Counted from the stretch's first letter, positions 44,136 to 53,169 are shown. The stretch is 64,000 nt of DNA from Petroclostridium xylanilyticum (GCF_002252565.1 NZ_NPML01000013.1:62001-126000); one strand, 5' to 3'. Translations and numbers: made by a program. The notes: generated from the letters alone by a model not told the origin.

Positions 44136-45173
44136 TTACGGAGGTGTAATCTCTCCATTAAGGTCCCACAGGTCTTCCCAGCTCTGGCCATCCTTCCACA
44201 AGAATACCTGTCCCTTGATAAGGCGGCAATTCTTGTCAATCCCCTCAATCTCTTTCATTTCTTCATCCGTAAGCGGGTCTGTCACTGTACACTGAAGGCT
44301 ACTCAGGTACTGATCACGGCGTATTGAAAATGGTATCGGTATCTGCCCGCGTTGAACCGCCCATTTAATGCAAACAACAGCCGGGTGGACATTCAACCTC
44401 TGGGCTATTTTGACAATGACAGGATCTTCAATGTCAACGGTGTCATTCTCTGTCTTATCACGGTCAGGACGGTTTGGTGAACCGATAGGGCAGAAGCCAA
44501 TGGGCTGTATACCGTTGTCGATACAGTATTTGAACAGTTCTGGCTGTTGGAAATGAGGATGCAACTCCATCTCATTGCATGCCGGCTTGATTTTAGCATC
44601 TCTCAGTAACAGTTTCAACTTTGGTATCGTCATATTGGATGTACCGATGTGCCTTACCAGCCCCATCTCCACCAGCCTCTCCATCTGGCGCCATGTCTTC
44701 ATATAATTCTCATGGATATATGGCTTAGCATCAGGACTGCGTGAGTCAACACTACATCCGGGTGCATGGTAGTTCGGAAATGGCCAGTGGATAAGATACA
44801 GGTCCAGGTAGTCCAACTTCAGGTCCTTGAGCGTTTTCGCACATGACAGGAGGACATCTCCTTCGCCGTGCATATCATTCCACACTTTTGAGGTAATCCA
44901 CAGCTCTTCGCGTTTGATACCGCCTTCCATGGCTTCTTTTAAAACAGGACCGATCAAATGCTCATTTCCATATACGGAAGCACAATCTATATGTCTGTAG
45001 CCAACGGAAATCGCACCTCTGACGGCTTCTGCAATTTGTTCCCCTGTGAAGCGGTCAGAACCAAACGTACCAAGCCCTACACCAGGGATTTTAGCTCCGG
45101 TATATAAGATTCTTTGGGGAACCTTGTTTGGGTCTACTCCATCACTAGCGATGGTGAATTTTTGTTTTTCCAT
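44136..45173 (-). CDS. Aldo/keto reductase
   Basis: 345 residues from the ATG at MEKQKFTIASDGV (AAGGAGAGG upstream); a longer open frame has no ribosome site. The catalytic tetrad is visible: Asp and Tyr in DCASVYGNEHL, Lys in TSKVW and His in LIHWP. GLVRHIGTSNMT, PACNEMELHPHFQQPEL and the C-terminal IPFSIRRDQY (cofactor site) are family motifs. It reduces a sugar or aldehyde with NAD(P)H. Third gene of the xylulokinase operon, about 100 bases after the Zn dehydrogenase. Exact substrate unknown. Confidence 0.9.
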   Translation of the reverse strand: MEKQKFTIASDGVDPNKVPQRILYTGAKIPGVGLGTFGSDRFTGEQIAEAVRGAISVGYRHIDCASVYGNEHLIGPVLKEAMEGGIKREELWITSKVWNDMHGEGDVLLSCAKTLKDLKLDYLDLYLIHWPFPNYHAPGCSVDSRSPDAKPYIHENYMKTWRQMERLVEMGLVRHIGTSNMTIPKLKLLLRDAKIKPACNEMELHPHFQQPELFKYCIDNGIQPIGFCPIGSPNRPDRDKTENDTVDIEDPVIVKIAQRLNVHPAVVCIKWAVQRGQIPIPFSIRRDQYLSSLQCTVTDPLTDEEMKEIEGIDKNCRLIKGQVFLWKDGQSWEDLWDLNGEITPP

Positions 45174-45274
45174 TATAAACCTCTCCTTTACGTATTTAGT
45201 AGTATTGTAACTATTCAGCGGTTGATAAACCAATCCTAGAAATTGAAGCCGGAAAAATGCCATGGACGGCGTTT

Positions 45275-46324
45275 TTAGGCATCATTTAATAGCAAAATTT
45301 TTCCCTTTACCGTTCCCGGTGTTTTATACATGTCAAATGCCGCTTTAATCTCACTTAATGGCATTTTTTTAAAGATCAAGCTTTCATCAAATTTTAGTGC
45401 ACCAGTGGCAAAAAAGTGTGCTGTAAGCTCCCATTCCTTACCCGGGAACGGAGCACTGTATGACATCCATGAACCTGTAAGGTAAAATTCCTTTCTATTC
45501 ATGTTTTCAAACAATCTTGGCGTAAAAATTAAATCCTTAGTAGGTGTGCCTATGAAACATAAGCTTGACCGATTACCTGCCAGTTCAAAAGCCAGTTTCA
45601 TGGTTGCATCCACACCAGCCGTTTCAAAAACAAAACCAAAACCTTTCTTATTGGTATAATCCATTGCAATCTCATAAAAATTGCTATCCAGCGTATTAAT
45701 GGTTACATCGGCTCCAAGCTTTTTCGCCAGGGCAAGCCTGTCATTATCAATATCAAAAACAAATACTCTTTTTGCCCCATAGATTTTTGCCCACTGCGCA
45801 GTAAAAAGACCGATGGTGCCGCCTCCTAGTATTGCTACATCTTCACCACCATGATAATTGGCGCGGTTTAAGCCATGAAGTGCTACGGTGGATGGTTCAA
45901 AAAACGCTCCCTGCTCAAAAGAAACACTTGTATCAAACTTTACTGCATTTCTTTCAGGTAATTTTACATATTCCGCAAAACTTCCCTGCGTCCTTGAGCC
46001 AATAAAGCTGTAAAACTTACATTGGGAATAGCTGCCCCTTTGACAATCCTCACATTTAAAACAAGGTAAAAGAGGGGCTCCTGCTACCCGGTCACCGACT
46101 TTAATGGTTGTAATCTCTTTTCCTACTTCCACAACCTCACCAGAAAACTCGTGTCCCAGTACTATCGGATAGTAGTGGGCACCGTTTCTCAGTACACGAG
46201 GTATATCCGAGCCGCATATTCCCGTTGCTTTGATTTTTACCAGTACTTCTCCATCATTGATTCGAGGGGTCGGATATTCCTCATATCTTAAATCATCATT
46301 TGCATGTAACACAGCTGCTTTCAT
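45275..46324 (-). CDS. Zinc alcohol dehydrogenase, galactitol-1-phosphate 5-dehydrogenase-like
   Basis: 349 residues. Catalytic zinc ligands are Cys37 (GICGSDIPR) and His58-Glu59 (GHEFSG); structural zinc cysteines are in CFKCEDCQRGSYSQC; the Rossmann motif GGGTIGLFTAQW lies near 170. The ICGSDIPRV...GAHYYPIVLGHEF and SFIGSRTQGSFAEYVKLP segments resemble GatD-type polyol-phosphate dehydrogenases. It overlaps the xylulokinase stop by one base (ATGA). A polyol or polyol-phosphate substrate is inferred; no PTS genes are in view. Confidence 0.85.
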   Translation of the reverse strand: MKAAVLHANDDLRYEEYPTPRINDGEVLVKIKATGICGSDIPRVLRNGAHYYPIVLGHEFSGEVVEVGKEITTIKVGDRVAGAPLLPCFKCEDCQRGSYSQCKFYSFIGSRTQGSFAEYVKLPERNAVKFDTSVSFEQGAFFEPSTVALHGLNRANYHGGEDVAILGGGTIGLFTAQWAKIYGAKRVFVFDIDNDRLALAKKLGADVTINTLDSNFYEIAMDYTNKKGFGFVFETAGVDATMKLAFELAGNRSSLCFIGTPTKDLIFTPRLFENMNRKEFYLTGSWMSYSAPFPGKEWELTAHFFATGALKFDESLIFKKMPLSEIKAAFDMYKTPGTVKGKILLLNDA

Positions 46325-47844
46325 TATCCCACCTCACTTTTTATAAAAGTATCCTTTAGTCTTTCATAGATCTCCAGATAGATTTCATAGTATTTTTTAT
46401 AGGTTTCATGTACTTTCATATCCGGTTCATGTACCCTTGTAATGTGAATAGTTCTATTTACTGCTTCTTTAAAATCACGGTACATGCCGGTTCCAACCCC
46501 GGCAAGAATTGCAGCACCCAGAGTCGTTGCCGTATCAGATGTCGGCACCTTAATAACCTTTCCGGTTACATCGGATTTGATCTGCGTCCACAGCCTGCTG
46601 TTTGCAGCCCCTCCCATGGCAACCAATTCATCCACCTTTACGCCTGCTTCTTCTGCAGTCTTTAAGTTGTGCCGAAGTGCATAGGCACATCCTTCCAGTG
46701 TAGCACGTATCATATGAGCCCTTGTCTTGCTGTAATCAAGTCCGAAATAAACGCCCTTTGCATGTTTGTCCCATATGGGCGATCTTTCTCCTGCCATGTA
46801 GGGTAAGAATATTAGTCCGTCTGAACCGGCTTTGACCTGAGAAGCTTCATCATCCATTATCTTAAATGAATTGATACCGGTTAATTGTTCCTTCTGTATT
46901 TCATAAGCTCCCAATTCCTGCCTGAACCACTTTAAGGTTCCTCCGCCACCAATGGTACCACCTTGCAGCAGCCATAAATCAGGAACCACGTGAAAGCTTA
47001 AGATTAATTTGGGATGGGCCAGGGCCTGACCTACACATATACTCATGCCTCCTGCCTGGCCTCCCTGTTCCTGAGTCTGTCCAATTTCAATAACACCGGC
47101 TCCAAGGGTACCACATGCTGCATCCAACCCTCCTGCCACAACAGGAGTTCCTACTGCCAACCCTGTCGCTCCCGCTGCCTCTTGGGTTACTTCACCAACT
47201 ACCTGATGGCAGGCAAATATTTCAGGGAGTTTTTCCAATGGAATCTCCAGTTCATCACAAAAATCCTCTTCCCATTTTCCTGTTTTCATGTCAAATACGT
47301 GGAGACCATACCCCTGGCAAATATCCTGCGTCATCATACCAGTGAGCTTAAAAACGATATAACTGTTACTCTGCAGGAACTTAAAGGCTTTCTTATAAAC
47401 GTCAGGTTCGTATTCTTTAAACCAGAGGATTTTAGGCGTGGAATAGGTCGGCTCAAAAGGGTTTCCACTGATTTCAAAAATCCTATCGTGTCCATACTTC
47501 TCAAGTACTTTTCTGGATATTTCCGACGCTCTTGTATCCATCCATATGGGCGTATTGTACAGTACATTGCCCTCTTTATCCACAGGAATTGCTGACCAGC
47601 TCTGTCCATCTACTCCTATGCCTGCTATTTGCTTCGGGTCAATCTTCGCCGTGTTAATTGCCTCACGGACTGCATCACAAATTCCTTTCCACCATTCCTG
47701 CGGATTTTGTTCTACATATCCAGGTGCCGGATAGTAGACAGGATATTCCTTTGTGGATTGGGCAATGACTTTACCTTCAAGATCAAAGAGCGCTACCTTA
47801 CAGGCTGAGGTTCCAATATCAATTCCCAATAAAAGTTTCTCCAT
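46324..47844 (-). CDS. xylB: Xylulokinase (FGGY family)
   Basis: 506 residues from the ATG at MEKLLLGIDIG (GGAGAG seven bases upstream); an ATG five codons earlier overlaps that site. The FGGY fold shows LGIDIGTSACKVALFD, GVDGQSW, IWMDTRASE (substrate Asp), AGGLDAACGTLGAGVIE and GGAANSRLWTQIKSDVTG. It phosphorylates D-xylulose to the 5-phosphate, or a related ketose or deoxy-sugar. First gene of an operon with a Zn dehydrogenase and an aldo/keto reductase. A LacI-type operator lies about 230 bases upstream. Confidence 0.9.
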   Translation of the reverse strand: MEKLLLGIDIGTSACKVALFDLEGKVIAQSTKEYPVYYPAPGYVEQNPQEWWKGICDAVREAINTAKIDPKQIAGIGVDGQSWSAIPVDKEGNVLYNTPIWMDTRASEISRKVLEKYGHDRIFEISGNPFEPTYSTPKILWFKEYEPDVYKKAFKFLQSNSYIVFKLTGMMTQDICQGYGLHVFDMKTGKWEEDFCDELEIPLEKLPEIFACHQVVGEVTQEAAGATGLAVGTPVVAGGLDAACGTLGAGVIEIGQTQEQGGQAGGMSICVGQALAHPKLILSFHVVPDLWLLQGGTIGGGGTLKWFRQELGAYEIQKEQLTGINSFKIMDDEASQVKAGSDGLIFLPYMAGERSPIWDKHAKGVYFGLDYSKTRAHMIRATLEGCAYALRHNLKTAEEAGVKVDELVAMGGAANSRLWTQIKSDVTGKVIKVPTSDTATTLGAAILAGVGTGMYRDFKEAVNRTIHITRVHEPDMKVHETYKKYYEIYLEIYERLKDTFIKSEVG

Positions 47845-47887
47845 AACATTACTCTCCATTATTACAACTTGTAATTATGATGTGTCA

Positions 47888-47962
47888 TAGTGGGGAGTGG
47901 ACAGTGGGGAGTGTTTTTTGAACTTGATCGGTAATTTACTCCCCACTCCTCACTCCCCACTA
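47888..47962. repeat. CACTCCCCACT hairpin
   Basis: Two arms containing AGTGGGGAGTG and CACTCCCCACT twice each pair over about 25 bp, with a 25-nt loop. It sits between the xylulokinase start and its upstream operator. A single arm recurs at 21934-21958. Confidence 0.65.
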
Positions 47963-48075
47963 CTTCGCACTTTAAATATAAAATGACGCAGGTAACAGAT
48001 TAATCAAAAAATTTATTGCCTATTGCCTGCTATAATTGATTATTAACGTTAAATATAGTATCTTTTCTTTATAGC

Positions 48076-48086
48076 TAAACGTTTCG
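48076..48086. promoter_or_regulatory. LacI-type operator upstream of the xylulokinase operon
   Basis: TAAACGTTTCG, the same 11-mer as at 49016 and (inverted) at 50070. AAACGTTT is its palindromic core with the central CG of LacI-family sites. It lies 20 bases behind the aldolase stop and about 230 bases before xylB. Confidence 0.65.
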
Positions 48087-48105
48087 TTTTAAGCCGTAAA
48101 GAAAA

Positions 48106-48978
48106 TTACACACCCCTGATTTCATCTGCTAGTCCACTACAGCTACAAAGACGAATTTTCTCCCTCACTACTTTCTTTACAGCTTCCTTTGCTGCCCCCA
48201 TATATTTTCTTGGGTCGTTTTCCTTGGGATTACTTCTAAAACACTCCTGTATCGCTTGAGCCATAGGAAGCTTAAGCTCTGTCGCAATATTTATTTTACA
48301 GATTCCTCTTTTAACAGCCTCTTTGATGCTGTCATCCGGAACTCCTGATGCTCCATGGAGAACCAGAGGTAAATCTACAAGATTTCTTATAGCAGATAAT
48401 CTTTCAAAATCCAGTTTCGGCTCTCCCTTATATACGCCATGGGCAGTACCAATGGCAATTGCCAGCGTATCGATACCTGTAGCTTCTACGAAATCCTTGG
48501 CTTCTTCGGGTACGGTAAAGGTAGCTTCCCGCTCATCCACCGTCATATCGTCCTCGGTACCGCCAATCCTCCCCAATTCTCCCTCAACAGCTACTCCGGC
48601 AAAATGAGCCATCTCAACCACTTTTTTTACCAGAGCAACATTCTCTTGATAGGGAAGCTCTGCACCATCAATCATTACGGAAGTGTAACCATTTTGAATA
48701 CACTGGACAATCATTTTATAAGATGGACAATGGTCTACATGAAGAGCAACAGGAACATCATAGATTTTTGCTGCCTCTTTTACACAAGCTGCTACAAAAG
48801 GAATTCCGGCATGTTTTAAAGTACCCGGAGTCGTCTGAATGATAACAGGTGCCCTTTCTTCTGCCGCCCCCTCTACTACAGCCTGGATCGTCTCCATGTT
48901 ATGGACATTAAAAGCGGCAATCGCTACACCTTTTTCTTGTGCCTTTCGTATAAAAGACAATGGGTTTATCAGTGACAT
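48106..48978 (-). CDS. Class II fructose/tagatose-bisphosphate aldolase
   Basis: 290 residues. Zinc ligands are visible in VALHVDHCPSY, GTAHGVYKGEP and LVLHGASG; the catalytic Asp is in the HVDH motif. AAFNVHNMETIQAVVEGA at the start and VKRGICKINIATELK are family segments. It splits fructose- or tagatose-1,6-bisphosphate, or a related ketose phosphate, into two trioses. It stands between its LacI regulator and the xylulokinase operon. GGGGGGA precedes the ATG. Sequence alone cannot separate GatY/KbaY/Fba specificity. Confidence 0.92.
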   Translation of the reverse strand: MSLINPLSFIRKAQEKGVAIAAFNVHNMETIQAVVEGAAEERAPVIIQTTPGTLKHAGIPFVAACVKEAAKIYDVPVALHVDHCPSYKMIVQCIQNGYTSVMIDGAELPYQENVALVKKVVEMAHFAGVAVEGELGRIGGTEDDMTVDEREATFTVPEEAKDFVEATGIDTLAIAIGTAHGVYKGEPKLDFERLSAIRNLVDLPLVLHGASGVPDDSIKEAVKRGICKINIATELKLPMAQAIQECFRSNPKENDPRKYMGAAKEAVKKVVREKIRLCSCSGLADEIRGV

Positions 48979-49015
48979 ATGATATCAATCCCCCCTCTAA
49001 GCTTATATATAACTT

Positions 49016-49026
49016 TAAACGTTTCG
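49016..49026. promoter_or_regulatory. LacI-type operator in the aldolase promoter
   Basis: TAAACGTTTCG, followed by C as at the third site, 38 bases upstream of the aldolase ATG and just behind the LacI stop. Confidence 0.7.
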
Positions 49027-49047
49027 CATTGCAGTTAAAAAAATTTT

Positions 49048-50061
49048 TTATCCTGTAAGCTTACTAACTGACTCTTTTAGCAGAATCTCGGTCTTTAGCC
49101 GATAAATTGCAGGAAAATTGCTTCGATCTCCTTTTAGCCTTTTTAATAAAACCTCTGCAGCAGTTTCACCAATTTGCTGCATTGGCTGGACAACAATGGA
49201 AAGAGGCGGCTTAACGATCTTGGCCATTTGTATATTATCAAATCCAATGATAGACAGCTCCTCAGGAACCTTTATGTCCCTTTCATTAATTGCCATGATA
49301 GCGCCTAGGGTCATCTCATAGTTGGTAACAAATACAGCCGTAGGCCGGGGATTATTATCTATTAATTCTAAAAGAAGCTTATACCCGCTTTCTATTTTAT
49401 AATCACCATATTTAATCAGACTGCGGTCAACTTCCATTGCATAATCTTCATGCACCCTTAAATACCCTTTTAGTCTCTCCTGCGCAGTGTAAATATTCTC
49501 AGGACCGCTAATAATGCCTATTTTTTTATGCCCCCTCATAATAAACTGCTCCGCTGCATCATAAGCCGCATTAAGATTGTCGGTTAATACTACGTCACAG
49601 CTAATGCCTTTTAACATCCTATCTATCAGCACAATGGGAATATTTTTTTCAATAGCTCCTTTTATGCATTCAATGTTTTTGCCGGAGGGGACCATGACAA
49701 TACCATCTACCAGCTTATTGATAAGAAAATCGAATTTTTCCTTTTCCAGCTTTTCATCTTCACGATAATCACAAAGGATGGCACTATATCCATTTTGTAT
49801 AAGTATGTTTTCAATGTTGGATACTATACTTGTAAAAAATATGTTTTCCAGACTCGGGATCAGAATTCCTACCGTCATGGTACGGTTAGTCTTCAGCCCC
49901 CGGGCGATTTCATTAATCTTATAATCCAGAACCTTTATCGCTTCTTCAATCAGTTCCTTATTTTGCTCCAGGACATTACCGCCATTTAGATATTTTGAAA
50001 TGGTTGCAATAGAAAGTCCTGTATATTTAGCTACATCTCTTATTGTTGCTATTTTTCTCAC
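49048..50061 (-). CDS. LacI family transcriptional regulator
   Basis: About 337 residues: helix-turn-helix at the N-terminus (ATIRDVAKYTGLSIATISKYLN), hinge helix, then a type 1 periplasmic-binding effector domain (TVGILIPSLENIFFTSIVSNIE, DGIVMVPSGK, VLTDNLNAAYDAAEQFI, ISIIGFDNIQMAKIVKPPLS-like end). It probably represses the aldolase and xylulokinase genes; identical operator motifs lie before both and before itself. The GTG start overlaps the GAGGTGA ribosome site. The ATA nine bases on gives the canonical M-ATI-RDVA start and has normal spacing (see findings). Confidence 0.93.
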   Translation of the reverse strand: MRKIATIRDVAKYTGLSIATISKYLNGGNVLEQNKELIEEAIKVLDYKINEIARGLKTNRTMTVGILIPSLENIFFTSIVSNIENILIQNGYSAILCDYREDEKLEKEKFDFLINKLVDGIVMVPSGKNIECIKGAIEKNIPIVLIDRMLKGISCDVVLTDNLNAAYDAAEQFIMRGHKKIGIISGPENIYTAQERLKGYLRVHEDYAMEVDRSLIKYGDYKIESGYKLLLELIDNNPRPTAVFVTNYEMTLGAIMAINERDIKVPEELSIIGFDNIQMAKIVKPPLSIVVQPMQQIGETAAEVLLKRLKGDRSNFPAIYRLKTEILLKESVSKLTG

Positions 50062-50069
50062 CTCTATCG

Positions 50070-50080
50070 CGAAACGTTTA
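50070..50080. promoter_or_regulatory. LacI-type operator overlapping the lacI-family leader
   Basis: CGAAACGTTTA, the reverse complement of the other two sites, nine bases upstream of the GTG. Binding here would give autoregulation. Confidence 0.7.
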
Positions 50081-50155
50081 GTTCTGATTTTATTTTATCA
50101 GTAATTTATTTTTTCGTCAATTATTTTTTTGATGGTGGCGGACATGTCAAGGGGG

Positions 50156-50247
50156 CGTGTCAAGGGGACGGGGGGCGTGTCAAGGGGACGGGGTTATTGA
50201 CAACCTATAGATTAGGAGGTGTTGTCAACAACCCCGTCCCCTTGACA
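50156..50247. repeat. GTCAAGGGGACGGGG repeat with long hairpin
   Basis: Two to three head-to-tail copies of a GTGTCAAGGGG(A/G)CG unit are followed by an inverted copy. The arms TGTCAAGGGGACGGGGTT and AACCCCGTCCCCTTGACA, extended by TTGACAAC/GTTGTCAA, give a 26-bp stem with one mismatch. Confidence 0.7.
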
Positions 50248-50563
50248 GTCCAAGTATTTCGGTTACTATTAATGCCTGTTCAGGCTTTACAACCGGTTCT
50301 GTATCATTTAATATGCACTCAATCCAAAGTCTAGCTTCCATATCGGCGGCACTTTCCTCACTGCCATCATAGAAATCAACACCCTTGGCGTCCAACGAAG
50401 GAGTGGTGGTATACAGTCTGCCAAATTCAACTCCGTTGATGCGCAGTCCATCCATCATGTCCGCTCCGGCTTTGGTCCCACATAAGGTTGTTCTGGCCTC
50501 TCCAGTCTGCAGTGTATTAAGCGCCCAACTGGATTCTAGTATAATGGTTGCGCCATTTTCCAT
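50225..50563 (-). pseudogene. Gfo/Idh/MocA oxidoreductase, C-terminal fragment
   Basis: About 105 residues of the C-terminal beta-sheet half of a sugar oxidoreductase (ENGATIILESSWALN, TLCGTKAGADMMDGLRING, VVKPEQALIVTEIL). The NAD-binding half is missing. The last residues run into the CAAGGGGACGGGG repeat, so the natural C-terminus is gone too. Broken at both ends; no function expected. Confidence 0.75.
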
Positions 50564-50567
50564 TGTA

Positions 50568-50622
50568 ATAAATAAAAGACGGTTTTCAAACCCGCCAAAA
50601 CCAGCGAATAGAAAACCGTCTC
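50568..50622 (-). terminator. Terminator after the lone pstB
   Basis: Arms AGACGGTTTTC and GAAAACCGTCT pair perfectly over 11 bp and are followed on the minus strand by TTTTATTTATT. It lies 65 bases behind the pstB stop. Confidence 0.85.
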
Positions 50623-50685
50623 CAGATTTTTATTTGATTATCCTAAATACATATTGCACCTATTTTTAGTTCTCAATTGTTTTTA

Positions 50686-51441
50686 TCATCCAAACCTACC
50701 CGTAATGTAGTCCTCCGTACGTTTATCATCAGGATTGCTGAAAATCTTAACCGTCGGGTTATACTCTACCACTTCTCCATGTAAGAAAAATGCTGTATTG
50801 TCCGATATACGCCCTGCCTGCTGCATGTTGTGAGTAACAATTATAATGGTATACTGCTCTTTAAGTTCTGTAGCCAGGTCTTCTATTTTTAATGTAGAAA
50901 TAGGGTCAAGGGCTGATGTAGGTTCATCCATTAGCAACACTTCCGGTTCTACCGCCAAAGCTCTTGCAATACAAACCCTTTGCTGCTGTCCTCCTGACAA
51001 TCCTAAGGCATTCTTTTTTAAATGGTCTTTTACTTCATCCCATATTGCTGCTGCCCTTAAGCTCTTTTCTACAATTTCATCTAATACGGCTTTCTGGGAA
51101 ATACCATGGATCCTTGGACCATAGGCTATATTATCATATATACTCATTGGAAATGGATTGGGCTTTTGAAATACTAATCCCACCTTTTTTCTTAGCTGAA
51201 TTACATCTACATCTTCATATATATTCTGACCGTCCAGTCTTACTTCTCCTGTAATTTTACACCCTTCCACCAGATCATTCATACGATTTAAAGTTTTCAG
51301 GAAAGTGGATTTTCCACATCCGGAAGGACCAATAAATGCCGTGATTTGCCTTTCAGGAATTTCCATATTAATTGATTTTAATGCTTGAAAATCTCCATAA
51401 AACAGGTTCAGATCCTTAATCGAAAATTTCGTATTACTCAT
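50686..51441 (-). CDS. pstB: Phosphate ABC transporter ATP-binding protein PstB, lone copy
   Basis: 251 residues: Walker [10 protein letters not shown] (about residue 33), Q-loop [18 protein letters not shown], signature LSGGQQQR and Walker [14 protein letters not shown], then the switch histidine in [15 protein letters not shown] and [12 protein letters not shown]-like end ([12 protein letters not shown]) are PstB hallmarks. It energises phosphate uptake through PstC/PstA. It stands alone on the minus strand, divergent from pstSCAB, which carries its own pstB; the two differ clearly, so this is an old duplicate. Confidence 0.95.
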   Translation of the reverse strand: MSNTKFSIKDLNLFYGDFQALKSINMEIPERQITAFIGPSGCGKSTFLKTLNRMNDLVEGCKITGEVRLDGQNIYEDVDVIQLRKKVGLVFQKPNPFPMSIYDNIAYGPRIHGISQKAVLDEIVEKSLRAAAIWDEVKDHLKKNALGLSGGQQQRVCIARALAVEPEVLLMDEPTSALDPISTLKIEDLATELKEQYTIIIVTHNMQQAGRISDNTAFFLHGEVVEYNPTVKIFSNPDDKRTEDYITGRFG

Positions 51442-51962
51442 ATTTACACTCCTTTTGCTTTTCCTATATTATATTCAATCAACCATTTATTCCTAAATAT
51501 ATTCAATTGCATCAAAAATTCACCTTATCAATTATATTACATATCACTTTTTGGATTTCATTATAAGTTCATTAAAATGTGCATGCAATTTTCAATAATT
51601 TTAAAATACTGCAAATAGATCGCTGCACTTTCATTTAATAAGCACATAAGACTTTATAATATGTCCAATACTTAAAATAACTACTGCTAAATGTGGGAAA
51701 TCTCTTAGGTCAATACAATGTTTTACCAATCCTTATGTGAAAATTATGCTCCTAAATCTAATTTCATATAGTATGTATTATCCACATCAGGTGGTTCCGA
51801 CAAAATAAATATATAACTTCCGCTTATATCAACGTAATTATACTTCAATATTGTATACTTGTAAAGTTTTTTAATACTACTTCCCTCATTATTCTTATAT
51901 GGGTTGTAGTGCCAAATATTCAAATATTTAAATGCTCATCTTTATATATCGTCTGTTTAAAT
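51442..51962. other. Long divergent spacer between pstB and pstS
   Basis: AT-rich DNA with no open frame of coding character. It should hold the promoter of the lone pstB; no confident -35/-10 pair or second PhoP-type box was recognised. Confidence 0.5.
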
Positions 51963-52001
51963 TTAACATAAACTTAACAAACTATTAATACACACTTAAA
52001 A
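51963..52001 (+). promoter_or_regulatory. PhoP box (four 11-bp-spaced TTAACA repeats) upstream of pstS
   Basis: TTAACA, TTAACA, TTAATA and TTAAAA start at exactly 11-base intervals, the pattern bound by PhoP dimers in Bacillus-type bacteria. A TATTAT-like -10 follows at about 52010, and pstS starts 70 bases downstream. Confidence 0.82.
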
Positions 52002-52071
52002 AAGGACAACTATTATTATGTTTGTCCAATTACTTCAAAAATTAATTTAAAAAATTTAGGAGGTTAATACC

Positions 52072-53019
52072 ATGAATTTAAGAAAATCCGCATTGATTCT
52101 TTTAACTCTTGTCGTGGCAATTTCCTTGGTATTTGCAGGTTGCTCTTCAAATGCTACAAAGACAGAACCAGAAAAAACCGGACCAGCAAAAACAGAGGCT
52201 CCACAGAAAGAAGAACCTAAAAAAGAAGAAATTAGCGGCTCTATCGTATCTCTTGGTTCAACTGCAATGCAGCCGTTGGTAGAAGAAGCTGCAAAGCAAT
52301 TCATGTCTAAGAATCCAAAAGCTCAAATCCAGGTTCAAGGCGGCGGTAGTGGTACCGGATTAAGTCAGGTAAGCTCCGGCGGTGCAAACATCGGCAACTC
52401 CGACGTATTTGCTGAGGAAAAGATAAAAGAAAAAGAAGTGGTTGCTTCATTAGTAGACCATAAAATTGCTGTAGTAGGTATGGCTGCAGTTGCCCATAAA
52501 GATGTTGGTGTTGATAACTTAACAAAACAACAATTAATTGATATTTTCACCGGTAAGATTACCAACTGGAAAGACGTTGGTGGAAAAGACCTTAAGATCA
52601 CTCTGGTTAACAGACCTAAGAGCTCCGGTACAAGAGCAACCTTCAAAAAATATGCTCTTGACGGTGCTGAAGAAGCTGAAGGCATCACTGAAGAATCTTC
52701 CGGAACAGTTAGAAAAATTATTAGTGAAACTCCTGGTGCTATCGGTTATCTTGCCTTCTCCTATTTTGATGATTCAGTAAAGCCTTTAAAATTAGATGGC
52801 GTTGAACCAACAGAAGAAAATGTTATTACCGGTAAATTCCCTATCTGGGCATATCAACACAGCTATACTAAAGGTAAGCCAGAAGGTTTAACTAAAGCAT
52901 TCCTTGACTTTATGATGAGTGCCGAGGTTCAAGAAACAATTATTCCAAAACTCGGATATATTTCTGCCACAAAAATGAAGGTTGAGAGAGACGCAAGTGG
53001 CAAGATTACAAATAAATAA
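52072..53019 (+). CDS. pstS: Phosphate-binding lipoprotein PstS
   Basis: 315 residues with a lipoprotein signal (LVFAGCSS, lipidated Cys24), an Lys/Glu/Pro-rich linker (about 28-55) and a type 2 periplasmic fold. Phosphate-pocket motifs are SLGSTAMQPLVEEAA, QGGGSGTGLSQV and NRPKSSGTRATF, the last with the Ser-Gly-Thr-Arg cluster. GGAGG is ten bases before the ATG. First gene of pstSCAB, directly behind the PhoP box. A partial hairpin after the stop (about 53060-53100) may lower expression of the distal genes. Confidence 0.96.
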   Translation: MNLRKSALILLTLVVAISLVFAGCSSNATKTEPEKTGPAKTEAPQKEEPKKEEISGSIVSLGSTAMQPLVEEAAKQFMSKNPKAQIQVQGGGSGTGLSQVSSGGANIGNSDVFAEEKIKEKEVVASLVDHKIAVVGMAAVAHKDVGVDNLTKQQLIDIFTGKITNWKDVGGKDLKITLVNRPKSSGTRATFKKYALDGAEEAEGITEESSGTVRKIISETPGAIGYLAFSYFDDSVKPLKLDGVEPTEENVITGKFPIWAYQHSYTKGKPEGLTKAFLDFMMSAEVQETIIPKLGYISATKMKVERDASGKITNK

Positions 53020-53169
53020 TCGATTTTAGTACTTAATATTCATATCATAATTGGACTGTACTAAAAGGGGGGCAAATTCAAAATTTTTGCTCCTCTTTAG
53101 TGCTGTCTAAATGGTGGATGTATATTACTTATATACTATAATTATCCACATAAAATAAAATGTGAAGGA

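Noticed and set aside
47014-47595. 193-codon plus-strand frame inside xylulokinase
   Set aside because: Antisense to conserved FGGY motifs; no ribosome site and odd composition (rich in Ser, Cys and Phe).
50156-50247. Short tandem repeats considered as a CRISPR array
   Set aside because: Only two to three head-to-tail units with no regular unique spacers, followed by an inverted copy; this is a palindromic repeat.
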